64,000 nucleotides of DNA from Dastarcus helophoroides (lineage: Eukaryota; Arthropoda; Insecta; Coleoptera; Bothrideridae): positions 41,462,783 through 41,526,782 of the forward strand of contig CM053331.1 of NCBI GenBank assembly GCA_028583605.1, written 5' to 3'. The notes under the pieces are model-generated. The model had not been told where the DNA came from. It worked only from the letters and a program-made list of their open reading frames with translations, and did not search any database. This document shows, in pieces, positions 56,400 to 64,000 of the stretch (position 1 is the first letter of the stretch; each line of letters starts with the position of its first letter). A program made the position numbers and the translations under genes.

Positions 56400-56850
56400 T
56401 CTCCAAGTTTTAATATGGAAAAATGGCAAAAATTTTGTTTCTTAATCGAAAAAAATTTTTAATATTTGAATTTTCAATGGAAATTTTAAGTAATGGAAAA
56501 AAATTTAAAGTAAACTTGAAAATATAAGAAGTTAAAAAAAATCGAAAAAAAAAAGAAAACTCGAAAGATTGATATTTAAAAACTTTAATAAAAACATTCG
56601 TTATCGAAATGTTTACTTTCCTCAACATTTTTAGTAGTAATTTCGACTTTTTTTGCAAAATTTAGATTTATATCAAAATTTCTTTTTTTTAAGTGTAGAT
56701 ATTTCTGCTTCATGGAGATTTAGAATTTTTCTGCGAATATCAATTTTAATCTAGGAACTTTAACTGTTTTTACGAAATTGTCAGCTTAAAATTAAAATTT
56801 CGAAAAATTTTAATTTCGAACAATTGCGACAATTGACTTTTTTTAACTTT
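56400..56850. repeat. TCGAAATTT-type degenerate array 17
   Basis: It is A-rich to about 56590 and then T-rich, again with an internal strand flip. Confidence 0.5.
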
Positions 56851-57480
56851 AAACGCGGGACATAGTTTGGGAAGCCCCCATATAAGGTTTGTTTAAATGC
56901 TGTCCGAGAGCCCCGGGACTTGCATCGACTGGTATGCGTTTAATTAATTATTATGAATGAATATCTGGTGCATCAGTAAATATAAAAATGAGATTGGTAA
57001 CAAAGGGTGTCGTGCCTTGTTGCTTCATTCATGAATATTTAATTGAAAGATGGCGAAAGAGATAAACTGCTTCACGACACAAGATACGGCTCTAGTTCCA
57101 ATTACGTGTTGCTTTTTTCGCAGCACGCTCCGAGATTGAATTAGAAAAAGCTACGCCTTTGTGTTTCAAAGTTAGATACTTTGTGAGCTTTATCAGAGCT
57201 GGACCGTTTACACTGGACAACTGCAGCCGCAATTTGTAGCTTTGGTATCATACTCTTGAAATGCAGGATTTAGGTATCGTCCATCACTTTTCCATATTAC
57301 TAGGGGTCCTTTATTAATTTCTACTTAGTAAGTGGTGGCTCGTCGTAAAAGCCGCGAGGTCGCGTGCCTCACCTCGAGAAATGGGCGACTCGCTGTCTTC
57401 TGTTTCATATAAAATATTTACTGAAAAATATTACTTATCATTAAAAGTACGACTTACCACATGTTTAATACAAAATAAGT
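56851..57480. other. Unassigned DNA with a possible DNA-transposon terminus
   Basis: AGTGGTGGCTCGTCGTAAAA at 57332 followed by GCCGCGAGGTCGCGTGCC resembles the CAGTGGCGGCTCGT class of termini (compare 33040-33112). No other end is seen. The rest is unassigned. Confidence 0.3.
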
Positions 57481-57486
57481 ATCTAA

Positions 57487-58690
57487 GTGACTTGGAATGA
57501 AGTATACATGGCTAGGTTTTATGCAATTCAGAGAAGTTGGTATGAAGTCGTCGTCGATGGCATCTCATCCGAGACATTTGCGATTAATGCAAGGGTGTCT
57601 CAGGGGTCTGTCCTGTTTCCTACTCTGTTGCACATAAACGATCTCTTAGCTTCAAATTTCAAACCGATATACAGTTACGCAGATGATAGTAGCCCAATGT
57701 TATCTTTTTTCTCCGACAAAACATTATCCGTCGCTGCTTCAGATCGATTAAGAGAACAGCAGATACACATAATTAATCGGGATCTCGAAATCGTTCTCGA
57801 ATGGGATGAGAAATATCTGTTCGACTTTAACGCTTCAAAAACTCAGGCCGCGGTTTTCTCTAAGAAAACATCAAGGGATAATGCAACAAACAAAAAATCC
57901 TCCCGATGGGATCTAATCTGCCTATCCTAGGAGTGAATGCGAGCACTATAACAAATTCTCTTGGAACGATCATGTGCGCTCCATTGCCAAAACCGCCTCT
58001 CAGAGCTAGGATTTCTTTTTAGAGCTAAAAAGTACTTCACATCCCATCAGCTACTCGCACTATACAAAGTTCAAGTTAGGCCAACACTAGAATACTTTTC
58101 TCATGTTTGGAGTTCAGCCCCAAAGCACACTTTAGCTCTTTTTTATTCAATTCAAAGAAGAGCGATTCGCCTAATTGATGACGAAAGCTTGACCGATTCT
58201 TTCGAAACACTAGAGCACAGGCGGATAGTAGGTGATTTATCTCTTTTCTACAAGTACTTTCATGGAAAATGCTCACAGGAACTAATAGTATTGATCCCCC
58301 CAAGGGCAAAGTTTTTGAGGCATACGAGACAGTCGGAGGCAGCAAATTCCTGTGGAGCTCAGCTTGACTTTTATCTACGGAGGCTCTTTCTTCTATAGAA
58401 CTTCCAAGCTATAGAACTCGTTACCGAACGGGATTTTTGCGCCAATGACTCATGTGCAGGTGTTGTACGTCTTCTGGTCATACCGTCTGGACTTTGGAAT
58501 AAACTAGATGTTTTTCCGAGCCATCGAACTCGTTACTCGTTACCGAACGGAATTTTCCCGAAAAATTACAACCTATCCTTGTTTAAGAAGGCGGTTCATC
58601 GCCATCTATCCTTGTTTCCACATCCTACTCGCGCTGCTTTGAAGGCATAATAGGGTTATCCTTTGCAAGTGGATTGAACGTAAAAAAAGT
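57487..58690 (+). mobile_element. LINE fragment with partial reverse transcriptase (copy H, longest)
   Basis: This is the most complete copy of the YADD LINE family. In order: DGISSETFAINARVSQGSVL, HINDLLASNF, catalytic YADD (57676-57687), RDLEIVLEWDEKYLFDFNAS, KTQAAVFSKKT, GFLFRAKKYFTSHQLLALYK, VQVRPTLEYFSHVWSSAPKH, IQRRAIRLIDDESLTDSFET, then the YRTSKL-like C-terminus, family 3' end and a short A tail. One frameshift near 57930 separates the RT half from the thumb half. An LTR-derived insert splits the C-terminus at 58437-58525. Endonuclease, ORF1 and the first RT motifs are missing. Confidence 0.9.
58437..58525 (+). mobile_element. Insertion inside LINE copy H, partly LTR-family-b sequence
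   Basis: About 90 bases interrupt the LINE. GAACTCGTTACCGAACGG occurs on both sides (58414-58431 and, with a TTACTC insertion, 58526-58550). The insert starts GCGCCAATGACTCATGTGCA, like GCGAAGTGACTCATGTGCA on the minus strand of 52300-52562. Confidence 0.5.
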
Positions 58691-58819
58691 TACGATGCAA
58701 TAATATCGTGGATTGTGTTGTCCATGCAACGAAAGGCACGCGATCTGAAGAACCAATCAGAAATAAGTTATATATTCTCTGTAATTTATTTGCGAAGTAT
58801 TCATAATTAAATAAATAAA

Positions 58820-58842
58820 CTGTCAGAATTATTTTCTGACAG
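58820..58842. repeat. Perfect 9-bp hairpin
   Basis: CTGTCAGAA and TTCTGACAG flank a TTATT loop, 38 bases before the hammerhead-like motif. Confidence 0.8.
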
Positions 58843-58880
58843 CTTACAAAAAATTTTGTAAAGGAATATATTTGAATTGG

Positions 58881-58925
58881 TTTTCTGACGACGGGCAGAG
58901 AATAACACTGCCCGAAACGTTAAAA
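58881..58925 (+). ncRNA. Hammerhead-like motif, imperfect
   Basis: TTTT (stem I), CTGACGA (58885-58891), one extra C, stem II GGGCAG/CTGCCC with an AGAATAACA loop, GAAAC, GTT, then AAAA (stem I) follow the hammerhead order. The unpaired extra base between the core and stem II and a one-pair stem III make activity doubtful. It may be a decayed terminal repeat of another Penelope-type family. Confidence 0.4.
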
Positions 58926-59006
58926 TTTTGAATAATCTTGTTGTTATTTATTTTTTACGTCGTTTGAATTTTAATATAGTTTTAAGTGTTTTTCAGTGTT
59001 GAGTCC

Positions 59007-59072
59007 CAAACAGCGATTGACAAACCAAGATCCAACGCAATCGCTGTTTGCGGCAATCTAAAACAGATTGCC
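59007..59072. repeat. Two adjacent perfect hairpins
   Basis: CAAACAGCGATTG (59007-59019) pairs with CAATCGCTGTTTG (59038-59050). GGCAATCT (59052-59059) pairs with AGATTGCC (59065-59072). They lie between the hammerhead-like motif and a hAT transposase fragment. Confidence 0.7.
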
Positions 59073-59221
59073 ATTCCTTAATAGAAGGTACTGAAATTTA
59101 GGATTGTGAAAGGAGTGACCGGCGAAGAAAAAGCCAATAAACTGAATAAAAAAAAAAAAAAAGAAATAAGTTATATTATAACTGTTGGATTTTGGGAATA
59201 TTATTGCTGCTTTAAATATAG

Positions 59222-59494
59222 TGTCATTTACGTCAGAAAATTGAAACATTTTCTGAAACAATAAAATTACTAAATATAATTTTAACAACATCAATGACAA
59301 CAGCAGAATCCGAGCGTTGCTTTTCGACGTTAAAAAATATTAAATATTTCTTAGGCCATATCATGAACAATGATCATTTAAATGCATTAGCGATGAAACT
59401 TATCAATTAGAATATAGCAAAGGATGCAGACAATTTTGATAAGAAAGTAATAAAACAGACATTTCTTTCAAAGATTATGGAATTGATTTTATAA
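59222..59494 (+). pseudogene. hAT transposase C-terminal (dimerisation domain) fragment
   Basis: The + frame reads QKIETFSETIKLLNIILTTS, then MTTAESERCFSTLKNIKYF, MNNDHLNALAMKLIN, a TAG at 59408, then FDKKVIKQTFLSKIMELIL and TAA at 59492. The (T/S)AESERCFSTLK-IK-FL---M-(N/D)-RLNALAM pattern is the hAT C-terminal dimerisation domain as in ZMYM1-like transposases. Catalytic parts upstream are absent. The internal stop and truncation make it dead. An A-rich AATAAAG follows the stop. Confidence 0.85.
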
Positions 59495-60710
59495 AAATAA
59501 AGTTTGTGTTTTTGTGTAGTTCAAGTAGTACATTATATTAATTGTAACCATTTATTTGATATTCAAAAGTAATTTTCATGAAAACCCAATGAAACAGAAG
59601 CAATTTTAATTTAAGATTATACCTTTCGTATGCTTTTGTATAGTTTTACTACAAAAGTGAATCGAGTTTTTAAGTCATTATTAATTAACGTAAGATTCTT
59701 ATATACCTTTTGCATCTGCGCCCTCTCTATCAAAAAAACACGAGCCGCTTATTTACTGAGTAAATTATTTACCAAGTCAATTACGGATTCTCTTCTAACG
59801 TTAGAAATACCTTCTGTATACGTCTCTTTAGATTTCTGAAATGGAACAAATTGTATTTTTTTAATCACTCGAGTTTTTTAATTCACAAAATAACAAAAGG
59901 AAGGGAATATAAATTCATTCAAGTGAAGGCATCTGCCTGCCAGTGGCATACAAAGTAAAATGTTTACAAAGTAACAATTTTCCGAAGATTACAAATTCGA
60001 CGTTCGAGTGCAGTGCTAAAGCGAAAATTGCTGTATTTATTTAATAATTTGCTAGCACTCAACCTAGCGCTCTTAAGCCGTTTCGAATGCCCCTTTCTAC
60101 GAAACGCGCTGTTAGTACAGTAATTATATCTAAATGCAAAGCCCATTAAGATAAGACTGCGACGTGGTATGCGGAGTATTAAAGCTCTAAGTACACGGTA
60201 ATTGTTTCATTAATACCCGTCTTATTGGTAATTTTACACCTTGAGCCAAGCTGCGGGATTCTCTAGACGCCGCAATCTCTCGAAATGACCGGACACTCCC
60301 GCAGCGGACGCCCATTAGACTTGTCGGCTAAGTGGCAATATTTTCCGGAATTTTAGCCGGTTTGCCGCCACCGTCGCTTATAGAATCGCCAACATAATTC
60401 ACGATTTACCTACGACCGGACCAATTAAGCAATCCATGCCCATATACTTCTTGTTGTTTTTAACACATTTATACATCCCGTTCTCTTCAGTCATTGATGT
60501 TTTAAAATTTTAAAGTTTTCCAAGTTTTGCCAAAGCTTCGTCGGTTTCAGCTGAAATATTTTATTCCAAATTGTACTTGAAAGTAAAATTTTAAAAAGAA
60601 AAAATCGCAAATTTTAAATTTAAATTGAAAATTTTGGGAAATAAATTTTTGTGATTTTATTAATTTTGTTTTTTAAATTGATTTGAAAGAAGTACATTCT
60701 GTCAACTACC
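59495..60710. other. Mostly transposon-poor DNA
   Basis: No gene is recognised. Positions 60000-60450 have balanced composition and could be regulatory. Positions 60520-60700 are a weak TCGAAATTT-type patch. Confidence 0.35.
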
Positions 60711-60714
60711 CGCT

Positions 60715-61070
60715 CTCTATAAAGACCGAGTCCAACGTAGAAGTATCGATTCACGTCTGGAGCTCTAACCTTTTAGATTCTGTTCAATGAAGAACAGATC
60801 ATCTAATTGGTGAGTTACTCCATACGTTAGAGCACGGGAGGATGGTAAAGTATTTTCATGGAAGATGTGCCCAAGAATCGATGACTCCGATTCCCAAAGC
60901 GGCATCTTAAATTGGACACATTAAATTCTTATATATATTGGCACAATTAGAAATTCTTGTATGTATGGATACTGTTTTTATAGAACTTCCAAAACCGTAG
61001 ATCTTCTTATCCAGTGGTTTTTTTTTTCAGGAGAATTACAACTTATCGGCATTTTATCCCCTCCCCCAAC
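60715..61070 (+). mobile_element. Highly diverged LINE 3' remnant (copy I)
   Basis: HVWSSNLLDSVQ, DHLIGELLHTLEHGRMV, KYFHGRCAQESM and YGYCFYRTSK appear in order in shifting frames. They correspond to HVWSS-, IRLIDDESLTD-LEHRRMV, KYYHGRCSQEL and the YRTSKL end of the YADD LINE family. Divergence is far higher than in copies A-H, so it is an older insertion or a sister subfamily. Confidence 0.6.
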
Positions 61071-62225
61071 ATGTAGTGTTCCAGGGTACCGTTTACAAGT
61101 GAATCGGAAAAAGCGTAACTACAAAGTTACTAATCTAATTGTTAAAAGTAAAAGTAACTCAACTCGTCGCGTAAGTAGCAGCTTTATCTTCATTCACTGT
61201 CCGGAGGATTTTAAGAACCTTATCGCCGTCTTTAACGGCATCAAAGGTTGAGACATCGAATAGTAAACTCATGCGACTATTTTGCTCTTATAAATAATTC
61301 AAACGTTTGTCGTTTCGAAGAAGGCGATGGAATACATATTTTCACACATCGCGGGATCTCCAGTAGCTACGTACACAGTATACATGGTGTGGTTGGATGG
61401 CAAAGACGGACCATGTTCCATGCAAATGTTGGCGTAACGTGACTGTGAATATGCATAAAGCGAAACCACTCCGCAAACTCAACATCGTATAATAATTAAT
61501 TTAAATCGCTTAAGCAACGGAATTAATTTATAACACGGCTTTTAATTGAGGTTGATTTAATATATCAACACCGTTTTCTTTACTAATTAAACCAATGGCT
61601 TCAGCCGTCGAAATGAAAAATTGTTCCACGCAAATTAAGGTTCTCTATTCTTGTTATTTGGTTCTCATTAATATGTACCATATGATGTATAATTTTTTCG
61701 CCACTGGAGCACCTTTATGCCTATGTATGGTGTAGAAGCGACAAACACTTACGACAATGACCAAATAACATGTGTCTCATACTGAATGACCATGACCGCG
61801 AAAGCTTTCGTGATGACATATGCCTATAACTTTATTATAAAATATAAACTTAAGAGGAGGATAGCATAAAAGAATGTGATGTAGAAAGACTAAAATTCCC
61901 TAAACGTCATAATTAAAAATATATTCACTATTGTGTCATTGCTGTTAAGTTGTACCTATGTAATAAAAGGATATTGAATCCTTTATTATAACTCTTGTCT
62001 CGATTTGTATTTCAAAAATAATAACCTTTTCTATAGCAACTCAACATTCAGAACAACAACAACAAGAGTTATTCTGTCCGTTTCTTTTTTACCCTTTTTT
62101 TTTGTTTTACGAAAAACAAAAAGAAAGATTCGCTTGTTATTACTATCCGATGCATATCTATTATCAAATATGTATTTTTTTATGAGTTTGCATTTTTTAA
62201 AGCAAAATGCATTCACTTGAGTTAT
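61071..62225. other. Unassigned DNA
   Basis: No gene or repeat family is recognised. Frames at 60961-61442 extend from LINE remnant I and have no separate meaning. Confidence 0.45.
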
Positions 62226-62315
62226 ATTTCACAAAAGTTTTATTAACGTCCAATCGGTTTTAGACGATTAATCCAGCTCATACATTTTTTGAGCATACAT
62301 TACTTCTTCAGCTCA
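62226..62315 (-). mobile_element. Possible terminal repeat of another Penelope-like family
   Basis: The minus strand reads CTGAAGAAG, a hairpin GCTC/GAGC, then TCTAAAACCGATTGGACG and TTAATAAAACTTTTGTG. The order resembles the CTGAAGA / hairpin / AAAC terminal units of family b, but the GAAA word is changed to TAAA. Confidence 0.25.
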
Positions 62316-62316
62316 C

Positions 62317-64000
62317 AATGTAGACGTGTTTCTTCTAAGCGAAACCAAACTGAATGGAAGCAACAAGATGAAAATACCAAATTTTGCAATGTACAAAGCA
62401 GACAGAAATAAAAGAGGAGGAGGAACAGCAATACTAGTTAAAAGAAACCTAGATCATTTCATTCCAGACCAGCCGGAAACAAGTCACTTAAAGTATAATA
62501 TGGTGACAATTAAAATGGAAGATAACAAAGAAATCAGAATAGCATCGGGATACATCCCACCGAATAAGGAAGTTCTTGACGAAGATTTTGAAAAAATATT
62601 CATTGCAAACGAAGAAACGCTAACTGTAGGAGATTTTAATGCAAAACATCCGCAATGGAATTGCAGAACAAGGAATACCAAAGCCACAGCGCTGGAAAAA
62701 TATGTAAAATGACATAGGTGTTTTGACTCCCAGTGAATCAACACATTATGGCCATATAGGACAATCTGACATACTAGATATAGGAATATTTAAGAACATA
62801 ACCAGGAATACGGAAATATATACAAAATATGAATTATAAGTTCAGATCATAATCCGATATTCATACATATAGGAGAAGAAGGCTTAGTGAAAGGACAACA
62901 GTTAGTTAAAAGAACTAACTGGCTAAGTGTCAAAAGGTATCTGGAGGAAAACCCGACAATAATAGAGGAGATATCAAATAACAACGAATTGGAAAGAAGC
63001 GTCAAAAAGATACAAGAAAATATTCCAAATGCCGTCAGCTCGGCGAAATATGAGGAAAGACGGAATTATAGAAGAAATATTCGCTATATAAAAGAATTAG
63101 TAAGAGAGAAAAACAAGTTAAAGAAGAAATATCACAGGACACTTGATCCACAGGATAAAAGAAATATTAACAGAGCACAGACTGCATTGAGGCAGGCCTT
63201 AGAGCAGCAGAGAAATGCAGAATGGGATAGAAAACTAGATGAAGTAACAGTGCAAGATAATTCCCTCTGGCAATTACATAAATTTGTAAAAAGGGAAATA
63301 ACTCAATCTCCTTGTATGCACACTTCAAGAAGAACTGTGTATACTCCGGAAGAAAAAACGGAAGCTCTGGCTCACCACTTGGAGGAGCAGTGCCATCCTA
63401 GCTACAAAAATTACCATGCTGAACAAATAGCGCAAGTGAACAGGCTTTTGAGACAAAAAGCAGAAGCAAATGAGCAAATGAAAATGGAAAACCAATAAGG
63501 GAAACAAATGTGGAAGAAATTAAGATGATAATCAAGAATATGGCAAAGAAAAAAGCACCAGGAAGAGATCAAATCTCAAATCTGGCCATAAAAAAATTTC
63601 TCGGAAGTGGAGATTGAAAATATCAAGAAAATTATCAACTCGATAATAAAAATGGAACATTTTCCAAGCATATGGAAATTGGCACAGGTAGTGATGATTC
63701 CAAAGCCGGGAAAAGACACCACATATCCCCAAAATCAAAGACCGATAATTCTTCTCCCAGCCATAGGTAAAGTGGCAGAAAAAATAATCCGCTCAAGATT
63801 GCAAGAAGAATTGGAAAGATAAGAGGTAATACCGGAACAACAATTTGAATTTAAGCCGGAACACAACACCACACAACAGGCGTTGAGGTTGGTCGAAGAA
63901 GTTGTCAAGGCTTTTGACAAAGTCTAGCACAAAGGACTATTAAATAAAATGCATAGAGCGAATATTAATCCCAAATTAACAAGAATAATGCAATCCTATT
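62317..64000 (+). mobile_element. Jockey-clade LINE, 5'-truncated, runs off the window
   Basis: ORF2 of a jockey-like non-LTR retrotransposon. The APE-type endonuclease part has FLLSETKLNGSNKMKI, GGGTAILVKR, the catalytic GDFNAKHPQWNC block (62629 onward) and SDHNP (62842-62856). A linker with a basic coiled-coil-like region follows (62887-63498). RT begins with KKAPGRDQISN, then PKPGKD, QRPIILLPAIGKVAEKII and AFDKV, where the next codon is TAG in place of tryptophan. Frameshifts near 62710, 63490 and 63600 and several stops inactivate it. ORF1 and the first endonuclease strands are missing. It is unrelated to the YADD fragments. Confidence 0.9.

Larger units (their letters stand above)
13338..64000 (+). 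other. ci: ci intron 1 (runs past the window)
   Basis: No downstream frame resembles the second Gli N-terminal block (the SSS and SPHR regions) or the five C2H2 fingers, so the intron is inferred to exceed 50.6 kb. It is packed with LINE, LTR, Penelope-type and DNA transposon debris, separated by transposon-poor stretches that may contain enhancers. An exon could be missed if it is very short. Confidence 0.6.

Overview
This window is animal, almost certainly insect, nuclear DNA. It is AT-rich and intron-dominated, with no bacterial-style gene packing and dense fragments of typical arthropod transposable elements (non-LTR retrotransposons, Ty3/gypsy-type solo LTRs, Penelope-like elements, hAT and pogo-like DNA transposons). 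The order cannot be fixed from the sequence alone.

Only one host coding exon is recognised. It is the first coding exon of a Gli/Cubitus interruptus (ci) homologue on the + strand at 13153-13337, with an in-frame stop just upstream, a good start context and a consensus splice donor. A TATA box with a correctly spaced initiator-like sequence lies at 12622-12655. No later ci exon is seen, so 13338 to the window end is read as ci intron 1, at least 50.6 kb long. Positions 1-12600 are upstream sequence.

The intron and the upstream DNA are filled with old mobile DNA. (i) At least nine 3' fragments of one LINE family carry a YADD reverse-transcriptase motif. (ii) A 5'-truncated jockey-like LINE runs off the right edge. 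(iii) Two families of LTRs are present, mostly solo; three copies are flanked by the same 4-bp duplication, ATAT. (iv) Penelope-like element (PLE) debris includes four GIY-YIG endonuclease fragments, a PLE-type C-terminus, and a short coding-like segment preserved in five dispersed copies. (v) hAT pieces include a transposase C-terminus. (vi) pogo-like MITEs are present. About 9 kb in total consists of a degenerate short-period AT-rich sequence built on a TCGAAATTT-like motif, often touching LINE fragments.

The most exciting structure is on the minus strand at 49834-49898. It is a complete type I hammerhead-ribozyme sequence: all core nucleotides, a perfect stem II, a minimal stem III, a GUC cleavage triplet and a two-part stem I with an internal loop. 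It lies between 70-bp inverted arms. Three other repeat families in the window carry related but imperfect CTGA-N-GA / hairpin / GAAA architectures. Together these suggest that several ribozyme-bearing Penelope-type lineages have colonised this intron.

TE-poor stretches (parts of 25.1-26.5, 34.3-40.0, 43.8-47.6, 50.9-52.3, 53.7-56.0 and 59.5-60.7 kb) are the best places to look for ci enhancers. One holds an exact Gli/Ci consensus site. Two unidentified, protein-like but broken reading frames (24573-25127 and 18781-19293, both minus strand) may be nested genes or pseudogenes.
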